A DNA stretch of 64,000 bases from Alphaproteobacteria bacterium (GTDB taxonomy: Bacteria > Pseudomonadota > Alphaproteobacteria > Caulobacterales > Hyphomonadaceae). The notes beneath the pieces were generated by a model. It did no database searches. It had not been told where the DNA came from and saw nothing but the letters and a program-made list of their open reading frames with translations. Both the position numbers and the translations under genes were made by a program. Of the stretch, positions 18,021 through 25,738 are shown one piece after another. Position 1 is the first letter of the stretch; each line of letters starts with the position of its first letter. Location: positions 1 to 64,000 of the forward strand of contig JAGWYJ010000002.1 in assembly GCA_018969425.1 (NCBI GenBank), written 5' to 3'.

Positions 18021-18263
18021 TGACGAATAAACGATCGGATGGCTGTGCCGGTGATCGGGGCAGGAGACGCGACAGGCGGAGCCCTCGCCAAGAGCCTCGC
18101 AAAGGCTACCTTGCGGTCTCCACCCGTCGCACCCTCGCTAGTCTGAACGGCCTTCTGTCGGGCAGGCGAGGGGAGGCCGATGATCTCGGAACAGACCCCC
18201 GTAAGTCGGGATGTTTGGAGGCGAGATCTTGATATGAGGCGCTGGATCGAGACTAAGGATTAG
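18021..18263 (+). pseudogene. Relic of a short-chain dehydrogenase/reductase with internal deletion
   Basis: Three pieces of an SDR can be read. From the ATG at 18039 comes VPVIGAGDATGGALAKSLAK, the N-terminal cofactor loop. In another frame (18107-18217) comes YLAVSTRRTLASLNGLL, then GTDPRKSG. Back in the first frame comes VSRDVWRRDLDMRRWIE, which resembles the C-terminal tail of this SDR family, ending in TAG at 18261-18263. About 200 codons of the normal ~250-residue enzyme are missing and there are two frame changes. The stop lies just upstream of the HCCA isomerase ATG and contributes to its ribosome site (TAGGAG). That suggests the intact gene once formed an operon with it. Confidence 0.72.
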
Positions 18264-18273
18264 GAGCTTTAAC

Positions 18274-18861
18274 ATGACCAAGCGACTGGAGTTCTTCTTC
18301 GATTTCACCAGTCCAACCGCTTACTTGGCGTGGGCTCGACTTCCCGGAGTGGTGACCCGCACAGGATGTGAAGTTGTCTACCGACCCTTTTTCCTCGGCG
18401 GCGTCATGCAGGCCACAGGGAACCGCCCGCCAGGGGTCGTCGCGGCCAAGGGTCGTTGGATGGCTGTCGATATGGCGCGTTACGCCCATCGCTTTGGAAT
18501 TGACTTCGCCATGAACCCCCATTTTCCCATGAATACCCTGGCGGCTCAGCGGGTGGCGGCTGCCTGGGTTGGAGATCCCAGATTTGAGGCATACCTCGCC
18601 GCGGTATTCCGCCACGCGTGGCGAGATGGGAGAAACATTGGCGACAAGGCGGTCTTGAGTGAGCTGGTCGCTTCGTTGGGGCTGGATACAGAGGAGTTTT
18701 GGGCCGTCGCGGAAAGCCCTGAAACCAAGGCTCTTTTGAAATCGAACACAGATGAGGCTGTCGAACGGGGCGCGTTCGGTGCTCCAACGTTCTTCCTGGG
18801 TGAAGACATGTACTTTGGTCAGGATCGCCTTGACTGGATCGAAGATGCTTTAAAGACATGA
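18274..18861 (+). CDS. 2-hydroxychromene-2-carboxylate isomerase family protein (DsbA/kappa-GST fold)
   Basis: A 195-residue thioredoxin-fold protein of the HCCA isomerase family, glutathione-dependent enzymes related to kappa-class GSTs. It starts LEFFFDFTSPTAYLAW, where the serine-proline pair replaces the redox cysteines and binds glutathione. It has the internal helical insert and ends with GAFGAPTFFLGEDMYFGQDRLDWIE, the typical cis-proline and tail. AGGAG lies 9 nt before the ATG. The true substrate is unknown; naphthalene-type catabolism is not implied by the neighbours. An SDR relic precedes it. Confidence 0.9.
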   Translation: MTKRLEFFFDFTSPTAYLAWARLPGVVTRTGCEVVYRPFFLGGVMQATGNRPPGVVAAKGRWMAVDMARYAHRFGIDFAMNPHFPMNTLAAQRVAAAWVGDPRFEAYLAAVFRHAWRDGRNIGDKAVLSELVASLGLDTEEFWAVAESPETKALLKSNTDEAVERGAFGAPTFFLGEDMYFGQDRLDWIEDALKT

Positions 18862-18887
18862 GCCCGTGCTTGAACGAGACCGCCGTT

Positions 18888-19886
18888 CTAGACGATGACG
18901 CCCGAGGCCTTTCCCAGCGCCCGAAGGGATGTCGCCGGACGCGGCCCAATATGAGTGATCACCTCGTGAGCCGCGAGATTTCCCAATCGTGCTGAGTCCG
19001 GAAGAGACAGTCCGTGGGTCAGTCCGTACAAAAATCCAGCTGCGTACTGATCCCCCGCCCCGGTGGCGTCGACAACCCTTTCGACTCTATTTGCCGGCGC
19101 CGTCCAGGTCTCCGACTCTGAAATAATGACGGAACCTAGCTCCGAACGTGTGACTGCGGCGAGGCGGCTATCTCTGCGGACGGCCTTGACTGCCTCGTCA
19201 AAACTCTCGGTCTCGTAAAGCGCCAACAGTTCGCTTTCGTTGGCGAAGACCAGATCGACATGTGATTTCACAAGGTGAATGAAGCTGCTGCGGTGACGCG
19301 TCACGCAGAAGACATCCGAAAGCGTGAGCGCAACTTTTCGACCAGACGCCTTTGCAATCTCGCAGGCATGAATGAACGCGCGTTGCGCCGACGGTTTGTC
19401 GAAAAGATATCCCTCAAGGTAGAGCCATTCTCCTCCCGATATGACGTCTGCGCGGACATCGGTTGCAGCAAATTCAGTCGATGCGCCAAGAAAGGTATTC
19501 ATCGACCTTTCCCCGTCGGGCGTCACTGCGATCATCGATCTGGCCGTCGCTGGGCCGCCGACCAACGGATCGCCAAAGAAGTCGGCGCCGACATTTTTCA
19601 TGTCTGAGATGTAGATGGCTCCAGTTGGGTCGTCTGCGACTTTTCCAAGAAACGCAGCGCTAGCTCCGAGGCTGCAGAGACCCGCGATCGTGTTGCCAGC
19701 CGAACCGCCCGAAGTTTCTGTTCTGTTATCGGGAAGGACCCCGTAGAGATAAGCGCAGCGCGCCTCATCGATCATGTTCATTCGAGCCTTGGGAATATCA
19801 TGTCTCACCAGGAACGAATCGTCGACCGGGGCGATAACGTCCAGAATGGCGTTTCCAAGAGCCACGACATCGTATGCTGCGCCCAT
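18888..19886 (-). CDS. PfkB-family sugar/adenosine kinase
   Basis: A 332-residue ribokinase-like kinase, usually annotated as adenosine kinase in alphaproteobacteria. It shows the first PfkB signature GGSAGNTIAGLCSLG near residue 58 and the second, DATGAGDQYAAGF, with the catalytic aspartate and anion hole near residue 270. The ATG at 19886 follows a strong AAGGAGAAAA site, which rules out the longer frame starting at 19961. It would phosphorylate adenosine or a related sugar or nucleoside; the sequence does not settle the substrate. It is convergent with the HCCA isomerase gene. Confidence 0.88.
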   Translation of the reverse strand: MGAAYDVVALGNAILDVIAPVDDSFLVRHDIPKARMNMIDEARCAYLYGVLPDNRTETSGGSAGNTIAGLCSLGASAAFLGKVADDPTGAIYISDMKNVGADFFGDPLVGGPATARSMIAVTPDGERSMNTFLGASTEFAATDVRADVISGGEWLYLEGYLFDKPSAQRAFIHACEIAKASGRKVALTLSDVFCVTRHRSSFIHLVKSHVDLVFANESELLALYETESFDEAVKAVRRDSRLAAVTRSELGSVIISESETWTAPANRVERVVDATGAGDQYAAGFLYGLTHGLSLPDSARLGNLAAHEVITHIGPRPATSLRALGKASGVIV

Positions 19887-19986
19887 CGGTTTTCTCCTTG
19901 AATCAGGACGATCAACCTGAAACATCGTCACGGAGGTCTTTAGGACTGATCGATTTCCCAATGCAACAGGTTCGGGTTTCTCTTAG

Positions 19987-20877
19987 ATGAAGACGGTTTT
20001 GATCCTAACGGCTGAAAATCTGAGTCCAGGAGCGCCTGTCAGGCGCTCGGACGCAGATCTCTTTGACAGGCAGGTAGACATTCTCGACACAGCGGGTCGC
20101 CCGTATGGTTTTCGGGTTCAACCAGCAGTTTGGTCTGACTTGGAGCCGTCCTCGTTTGAGGCTGAGGCGGTGCTCCCCCTGGCGGTTTGGGATTACCAGG
20201 ACCAGCCGGAAGCCGTGATGGAATTATTGCAAACTATCACCGATTTGGGTGTTCCGGTTTTCAATCCACTGTCTCTCATTCGATGGAACAGTCGAAAGAC
20301 ATACTTGCAGGAACTCGAGTCCGCAGGTGTCCCTGTTGTGCCGACCATATGGTCTGATGATCCCTCGGCGGGCGATTTGACTGAGGCCTTTGCGGCGTTT
20401 GGCGTTGAGGCGGTGGTCGTTAAGCGGCAGGTTGGGGCTGGTGCTCGGGGGCAGGTTCGTTTCTCCCGTTCATCAGCCCCGTCCGAAGGCCGGGTTCTGG
20501 ATCGTCCTGGAATGATCCAGCCATTTATGTCATCCGTTCGCGACGAGGGTGAGTATTCGTTTGTCTTTGTCGAAGACCGGTTCAGTCATGCTGTGCTCAA
20601 GAAGCCGGCGCCAGGCGATTATCGCATTCAGACAAGATTTGGCGGAACGTCAGCTTATTGGGCTCCGAAACAAAAAGACCTCGATCAGGCGCGTCTGGCT
20701 CTAGGCGCGGCGCCAGAACGTCCGCTCTATGCCAGGGTTGACATGGTTCGGGACGGCAAGGGCGGATTGCGCCTTATGGAGCTGGAGGTGTTTGAGCCGT
20801 TTCTCTTCGCGCACTTCGGAGATGAGTTTGGAGAGATGTTCGCAAGGGCTTTGAACGATCGTATGTCCGCATCCTGA
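19987..20877 (+). CDS. ATP-grasp domain protein (RimK/glutathione-synthetase-like)
   Basis: A 296-residue protein with an ATP-grasp fold. The N-terminal Rossmann-like region is followed by VWDYQDQPEAVMELL and FNPLSLIRWNSRKTYLQEL, where the lysine begins the ATP subdomain, then VVVKRQVGAGARG for phosphate binding. The C-terminal ARVDMV-RLMELEVFEPFLF holds the magnesium-binding acidic residues. Such enzymes join a carboxylate to an amine or thiol through an acyl phosphate; the substrates here are not known. It is divergent from the kinase gene across 100 bp and convergent with nth. Confidence 0.82.
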   Translation: MKTVLILTAENLSPGAPVRRSDADLFDRQVDILDTAGRPYGFRVQPAVWSDLEPSSFEAEAVLPLAVWDYQDQPEAVMELLQTITDLGVPVFNPLSLIRWNSRKTYLQELESAGVPVVPTIWSDDPSAGDLTEAFAAFGVEAVVVKRQVGAGARGQVRFSRSSAPSEGRVLDRPGMIQPFMSSVRDEGEYSFVFVEDRFSHAVLKKPAPGDYRIQTRFGGTSAYWAPKQKDLDQARLALGAAPERPLYARVDMVRDGKGGLRLMELEVFEPFLFAHFGDEFGEMFARALNDRMSAS

Positions 20878-20929
20878 CTTTCCGACCGCTGCGTGCACCC
20901 GCCGTGGTGAAACAATCGAAGGTGCAGGG

Positions 20930-21637
20930 TCACTCAGGTTGGGTCTTCTCGGGATACAGGCAAAGATCGGAAACGACGCAGTCCTGGCACCTGGGGCGCC
21001 GTGCAAGACAAGTGTATCTCCCATGAAGAATGAGCCAGTGATGCGCTCCTCGTCGATACGGTTCAGGCGTGATCGTCATGAGGCGCGCCTCGACCTTGTC
21101 TGGAGACGTTTCTTTAGCGAGACCCATCCGGTTTGCGACCCGGAATACATGGGTGTCTACAGCGATAGTCGTTTCTCCAAAGGCCTCCGAGAGGACGACG
21201 CTTGCTGTTTTTCGGCCCACGCCAGGCAGGCTTTCCAGAAGGGCGCGGTCTCTCGGCACGATTCCCCCATGCTCCTCAATCAAAATTCGTGACAGGGCGA
21301 CAACGTTGCGAGCTTTCATTCGCCACAGGCCAATGGTTCGAATGTGATCGGCAACGCCATTCTCGCCCAGCTCCACCATCTTCTGGGGGGTGTCGGCGGC
21401 CCGGAAAAGATGGGCCGTTGCTCGATTGACGGACACATCCGTCGCCTGAGCTGAGAGCACCACGGCGACGAGAAGCGTGAAGGGATTGGAGAAGATAAGC
21501 TCTGTCCGAGGGTCGGGACGATCAGTCGCCAGACGCCGAAACGCCTCGACGGCCTCCGCGCGGGTCAAAAGCTTTCGACGACGCAGCCTGGTACGGGCGC
21601 GCTCGGGGGCGGTTGCTCCGGGAGATTTTTTGCGCAA
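20930..21637 (-). CDS. nth: Endonuclease III
   Basis: A 235-residue base-excision glycosylase/AP lyase for oxidised pyrimidines. LLVAVVLSAQATD opens the core, the helix-hairpin-helix reads LPGVGRKTASVVL with the catalytic lysine, and VDTHVFRVANR carries the catalytic aspartate. The 4Fe-4S cluster is C-X6-C-X2-C-X5-C in the C-terminal segment from about residue 211. A basic N-terminal extension of some 25 residues precedes the core. Confidence 0.96.
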   Translation of the reverse strand: MRKKSPGATAPERARTRLRRRKLLTRAEAVEAFRRLATDRPDPRTELIFSNPFTLLVAVVLSAQATDVSVNRATAHLFRAADTPQKMVELGENGVADHIRTIGLWRMKARNVVALSRILIEEHGGIVPRDRALLESLPGVGRKTASVVLSEAFGETTIAVDTHVFRVANRMGLAKETSPDKVEARLMTITPEPYRRGAHHWLILHGRYTCLARRPRCQDCVVSDLCLYPEKTQPE

Positions 21638-21720
21638 TGGGGTTGGGTCCAGATTAAAGTCATGATGTCATCGCACAGTCTATTGGCGATTGTTGATCGG
21701 TTCAAAGGCCGTCAGACGCT

Positions 21721-22197
21721 ATGTCATCGAGCTTTGTCTACATGAACGCTGTTCTATGGCCTTCAAGGTCGCTGAGCCCGACCGGATTTCGGTGGCTGAT
21801 GGGTCTGATCGGGGCCTGGAGTCTGGCCTTTGGAATCATGTTTTGCATCGTCGGCGCTTACCCGGTCGCGGGCTTTTTCGGCGGAGAGATCCTTATCCTC
21901 TATCTTTGCTTCAGGCGTGTCTTTCTGAGTAGAAAGGGGCGGACGCACGTGCGCGTGACTTCGCGAGCGGTCGAAATCGACTTCGTCGATCATGCCGAGC
22001 GCATCCGTACCAAGAGAATCCCGGGACCTTTAAGGGATGTCGAGATCATCGACGCAGGTCGCGCTGGGGTGCTGCGTATACGTGGGCCGGCTGCTGAAGC
22101 TGCAATTGGCGAGTGTCTGACTGACAGCGAGCGAAGGGATCTTGCACGGCGTTTGCGGATCGCGCTGACGGAAGCGACACGTCAGGTATCTTACTGA
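21721..22197 (+). CDS. DUF2244 membrane protein
   Basis: A 158-residue protein of the DUF2244 family. The N-terminus has the usual NAVLWPSRSLSPTGFRWLM segment, then two adjacent membrane helices (about residues 28-50 and 52-70), followed by a soluble domain ending in LARRLRIALTEA. The function is unknown; in alphaproteobacteria it often lies near nth, as here. It starts 83 bp from the divergent nth gene, and the glyoxalase gene follows after 13 bp, so the two probably share a transcript. Confidence 0.82.
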   Translation: MSSSFVYMNAVLWPSRSLSPTGFRWLMGLIGAWSLAFGIMFCIVGAYPVAGFFGGEILILYLCFRRVFLSRKGRTHVRVTSRAVEIDFVDHAERIRTKRIPGPLRDVEIIDAGRAGVLRIRGPAAEAAIGECLTDSERRDLARRLRIALTEATRQVSY

Positions 22198-22210
22198 AGG
22201 AACGTTTCAG

Positions 22211-22684
22211 GTGACGATTGAGTATCTGCACTCCATGTTGAGAGTTGGCGACCTGGAATCAGCCTTGAAGTTCTTTTGTGAAGGTCTTGGCCTGAAGGAA
22301 GTGCGTCGTTCGGATTATCCCGCAGGACGCTTCACACTAGTTTTTCTCGCATCTCCGACCGATCTGGAACGATACGGCTCGGAGGGTCCTCTAACATCCT
22401 CTCTCGTCCCCGGTCTGCCGATGATCGAGCTCACTCATAATTGGGACGAGAGGGATTACCTGGGCGGTCGAAACTTCGGTCATCTGGCCTACCAGGTATC
22501 AGATATCTACGCGGCTGTTGAGAAACTGTCGTCCATGGGGGTTGTCATCAACCGACCGCCGCGCGATGGGCGAATGGCGTTTGTCCGGTCGCCGGATGGG
22601 ATTTCAGTTGAGCTTCTGCAGAAGGGTCAGCCCAGACCCCCGGTCGAGCCGTGGAAGAGCGCCCCCAACGTCGGCGAGTGGTGA
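22211..22684 (+). CDS. gloA: VOC-family glyoxalase-like protein (lactoylglutathione lyase type)
   Basis: A 157-residue single vicinal-oxygen-chelate protein with glyoxalase I features. H7 (YLHSMLRVGDLESALKFF) and E78 (PMIELTHNW) fit the first metal pair. NFGHLAYQVSDIYAA gives the third ligand near residue 95, and PDGISVELLQ the last glutamate. It would turn the methylglyoxal-glutathione hemithioacetal into lactoylglutathione. The start is a GTG, with AAGGA upstream. Some family members act on other substrates. Confidence 0.85.
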   Translation: MTIEYLHSMLRVGDLESALKFFCEGLGLKEVRRSDYPAGRFTLVFLASPTDLERYGSEGPLTSSLVPGLPMIELTHNWDERDYLGGRNFGHLAYQVSDIYAAVEKLSSMGVVINRPPRDGRMAFVRSPDGISVELLQKGQPRPPVEPWKSAPNVGEW

Positions 22685-22736
22685 CTGCGTTCGGCGCGGC
22701 CCTGCAGGCTACCATTCAGGCCGAGCAAAGTGGTGT

Positions 22737-23032
22737 TCATGCCGCCTTCCCATAACGCCGATCCGTCCAAGGCGGAGGCGAGGAGGGGCGCCCGCAATAT
22801 GCCTCCAGCCGTTTGGCGATTCGAAGGACGGTCAGATCTCCCCTTTCGAGGCCGATTATCTGTACTCCGCGAGGCGGGCGACATCGGTTCGAACCACAGC
22901 ATTTAGGCGGCCGTTTCGGCTCTCGAAGCATTTCAGGTGCATCTCAAGCGCATCAAGGCTTGTGAGGGCGCCAGTACGAAGCTCCTCTGCGAGGTGCTGC
23001 GCAGTTGGGGGAGGAAAGGGCAGGTCAGCCAT
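22737..23032 (-). pseudogene. Relic of an amidase (GatA-like) with internal deletion
   Basis: Just downstream of dapB a frame starts MADLPFPPPTAQHLAEELR and continues through LTSLDALEMHL to GRLNAVVRTDVARLAEY, the N-terminal 60 residues of an amidase-signature enzyme. It stops at TAA near 22856. In the next frame, overlapping the junction, GVQIIGLERGDLTVLRIAKRLE reads as an amidase C-terminus and runs on to the TGA at 22737. The central ~350 codons are gone, including the whole Ser-Ser-Lys catalytic region. The junction lies near 22868 and is out of frame, so no enzyme can be made. Confidence 0.75.
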
Positions 23033-23069
23033 AGGCGGGACAAACAGGATCAGAAAAGTCGCATGCCGC

Positions 23070-23867
23070 TCAGGTTTCTGAGAGGACATCCTGCATGGAA
23101 TACAGGCCAGGCTTTGCATCAAGAGCCCATCGGGCGGCTCGGAGCGCTCCTCTGGCGAATATAGATCTGTCGAAAGCCCGGTGGCTGATAGTTAGCATTT
23201 CCGCATCCGACGCGAAGGACGTTTCGTGGTCGCCGACGATTCCGCCCGCTCGCCGAGACGACATGCCGATCGCGCCGGCTTGGCGGGCCTCATGACGGCC
23301 CGCATAATTGGTGATCGCTAGGTCCGAAAGCTGTCTCCCCCGTCCGTTTGCCGCGGCTTCGCCGATCATGAGCGCCGTTCCAGACGGGGCGTCTAACTTG
23401 TAACGGTGATGCGCTTCAGAGATTTCGATGTCCCAGTCGATGCTAAGGGCTTTGGCCGCTTCCTCAACCAGCCGGAGCATAAGATTGACCCCAATAGAGA
23501 AGTTTCCTGATCTGACGATGGCGAAGTGAGACCGGAACCCCGCCAGCTTCTCTTCCTGTTCTGGTGAGAAGCCTGTCGTTCCGATAACCGCGGAGCGAAC
23601 TGGCGTATCCAGTAAACGATGAAGAGCGTGCAGGGTCGCATCAGGCGTCGTGAAATCGATCCAGGCCTGCGCAGACTGAGCCGCTGCCGCGGGATCACTC
23701 AAAACACGAATCTTGACGAGCCCTGCGCCGGTCTCGAGGTTCATCTCGGAACCCGCCAGGGGCGAACCCGCTCGTTCGGTCGCTCCAACCACTGTGAACT
23801 CTGGTCCTGAGACTTGCGCGATGGCGCGTCCCATTCTTCCGCCAATTCCGGCAATCACAATCTTCAT
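23070..23867 (-). CDS. dapB: 4-hydroxy-tetrahydrodipicolinate reductase
   Basis: A 265-residue NAD(P)H-dependent reductase of the lysine/diaminopimelate pathway. It starts MKIVIAGIGGRMGRAI with the dinucleotide loop, then has DFTTPDAT, GTTGFSPEQ, SGNFSIGVNLM, and the substrate motif EAHHRYKLDAPSGTA with the catalytic histidine and lysine. The ATG at 23867 was chosen because the loop follows at once; the longer frame to 23939 has no conserved extension. An amidase relic lies 37 bp downstream. Confidence 0.97.
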   Translation of the reverse strand: MKIVIAGIGGRMGRAIAQVSGPEFTVVGATERAGSPLAGSEMNLETGAGLVKIRVLSDPAAAAQSAQAWIDFTTPDATLHALHRLLDTPVRSAVIGTTGFSPEQEEKLAGFRSHFAIVRSGNFSIGVNLMLRLVEEAAKALSIDWDIEISEAHHRYKLDAPSGTALMIGEAAANGRGRQLSDLAITNYAGRHEARQAGAIGMSSRRAGGIVGDHETSFASDAEMLTISHRAFDRSIFARGALRAARWALDAKPGLYSMQDVLSET

Positions 23868-24062
23868 AGGCACCGTCCGTACCGATCTCGCATGTCTCGA
23901 TCCTGCTTCGGTTGGAATATAGACGTCATTCAGATGCATGCGGCAACGACGATTGGGGGAGAATCCTGTCGGCTTGTCCCTGTTCCTTGTGATAGTCAGG
24001 CTGGGGTGAGCTAGGCTGTCCTAATTGGACTGTCAGGCCGGGTTTTAAGTTCAGTTGAGAAT

Positions 24063-25532
24063 ATGTCGGATCAGGCATCTCCGAACAGTGACGGCCAAGC
24101 GGTTGTCGGAACGGCGGTTCGTTCGGCGATGGTCTGGAATCTTGTCAGCATGGCGGTGAGTCAGCTGGCGCAGGGCGGAATCTTTATCCTGCTCACTCAG
24201 CGCTTGGACCCCGAAACCTTCGGGCTGTTCGCCATGGCTGCGGCGGTTACCGACCTGTTCTATGTGTTGGCCACGACCGCCGCGATTGACGCCGTCGTTC
24301 AGCGCCAGGAGTTTGACAGGCGGACCTTGTCTACAGCCTTTTGGACCATGGCTGCTGTGACTGCTCCTGTTTGCCTGGTGGTGGCTGCCGCGGGGAGCGT
24401 CTTCGCCGGAGCCGTAAACGAGCCCCGTGTCGCACCCATTTTCGCAGCGTTATCGCTCAGCCTGGTTCCGCTGCCATTCTCAATCGCACCGTATGCCCGA
24501 ATGCGCCAAAACCTTGATTTTAAGGGAATAGCTCTTCGGGGAATGCTCGCGTCTTTCCTGGGCGGGATCGTTGCTTTGACGATTGCGTTCACAGCATGGG
24601 CGGAATGGGCGCTGGTCGTGCAACGGTGCCTGACTTTGGCGCTCGCAGCGACTCTCATGAGCCTGCATGTGAGGGTCGTCCCGACTTGGGAGTTTGACGG
24701 TGCGCGAGCGCGCACACTCTTGTCGGCGGCCGGTCGGATTTTTCTAAGTCACGGAGTAGGGGCGTCGGGTCCGCGGTTGACCGATCTCGTCTTCGGTATC
24801 TCATTCGGCCCTGCCGTGCTCGGATGTCTTCGCGTCGCCTTTAGATTGTCCGAGATGGCCGTCTCGGTTCTCGTCAATCCGATCAATCAGATGTGGGTCG
24901 TTGTGATTTCAAAGGCCGGAAGCTCCAGTGAGGCGAGGAAAGCCGTATTCATTCAGCTCTCGCAATTGGTCGCCCTCTTGTGTTTGCCCGGCTATGTCGG
25001 ACTGGCGTTGGTCGCCGGCGAGATCACACACCTTGCGCTTCGGCCAGAGTATTCATTGGTGGCGTCATTTCTTGCGATACTTTGCGGTATTGGCGTCCTG
25101 ACCCCTGTTGTTAATTCCCGTAACGCCATTTTGACGGCCCTGAATAGGACTGGCCTGCTGTTGACCTTTTCCGTCATTGATCTCGTCGTTCTGGCGCTGG
25201 CGATGCTTGCGGCGGTTCGGCTTGGCCCTGAAGCTGCGCTCTGGGCGACTGGAGCGCCCGCTGTGATGTCCGCCCTGATCGCAGCTCCGATTGTGCTACG
25301 GCACATGAATGTCAGGCTGATGGACGTGATTAAGGCGGTAGGTCCGGCCTACGTCGCCGTTGGCGTAATGGCTGTGGGCCTGATGACGGTTCAGCCCGTT
25401 TTCGACGGGCTCGCCATATGGATGTCCTTTCTCTTGAAGGCTATCTTGGGGGCCGCATTGTATGCGGGTACTCTGCTCGTCGCATTCAGGAGCTGGACTT
25501 TCGACGCCGTGCGCTCCGTCGCGGTCCGATGA
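24063..25532 (+). CDS. Polysaccharide biosynthesis flippase (Wzx/MOP superfamily)
   Basis: A 489-residue, very hydrophobic protein with about 12-14 predicted membrane helices. The N-terminus TAVRSAMVWNLVSMAVSQ and the AQGGIFILLTQRLDPETFGLFAMAAA region are typical of lipopolysaccharide or exopolysaccharide flippases (WzxC-like). It would move lipid-linked saccharide units across the inner membrane. It stands alone, without glycosyltransferases nearby, so which polymer it serves cannot be told. MurJ, a member of the same superfamily, is encoded separately at 53.1 kb. Confidence 0.82.
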   Translation: MSDQASPNSDGQAVVGTAVRSAMVWNLVSMAVSQLAQGGIFILLTQRLDPETFGLFAMAAAVTDLFYVLATTAAIDAVVQRQEFDRRTLSTAFWTMAAVTAPVCLVVAAAGSVFAGAVNEPRVAPIFAALSLSLVPLPFSIAPYARMRQNLDFKGIALRGMLASFLGGIVALTIAFTAWAEWALVVQRCLTLALAATLMSLHVRVVPTWEFDGARARTLLSAAGRIFLSHGVGASGPRLTDLVFGISFGPAVLGCLRVAFRLSEMAVSVLVNPINQMWVVVISKAGSSSEARKAVFIQLSQLVALLCLPGYVGLALVAGEITHLALRPEYSLVASFLAILCGIGVLTPVVNSRNAILTALNRTGLLLTFSVIDLVVLALAMLAAVRLGPEAALWATGAPAVMSALIAAPIVLRHMNVRLMDVIKAVGPAYVAVGVMAVGLMTVQPVFDGLAIWMSFLLKAILGAALYAGTLLVAFRSWTFDAVRSVAVR

Positions 25533-25713
25533 AAAGCGCACGGGACGAAGCGAACGGCCGGGGCCGCTGGCCCTGCGGATCCAAACGGATCAGCCGTTCA
25601 TGGTTTCAGGGATAAGCCTTCCAAGGGCGGTCCCGCGAAACATGTCCTCAGGGTCAATAACGATAATCGTCCGCCTATAACGACGCATAGCACTGTTGCT
25701 GGATGACTTACAA

Positions 25714-25738
25714 CCTGACGGGTCTCCTGACCGTCAGG
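25714..25738 (-). terminator. Possible dnaJ terminator hairpin
   Basis: CCTGACGG and CCGTCAGG form an 8-bp perfect stem around a 9-nt loop, overlapping the dnaJ stop codon. There is no T-run after it on the minus strand, so it may act only as a 3' end stabiliser or weak terminator. The rest of the 201-bp gap to the flippase gene shows no convincing gene. Confidence 0.4.

Noticed and set aside
17594-18091. 165-codon minus-strand frame over the hslU 3' end
   Set aside because: Antisense to conserved hslU and to the SDR relic, with no recognisable domain.
25590-25688. 32-codon minus-strand frame between dnaJ and the flippase gene
   Set aside because: Has an ATG but no ribosome site and no recognised family.
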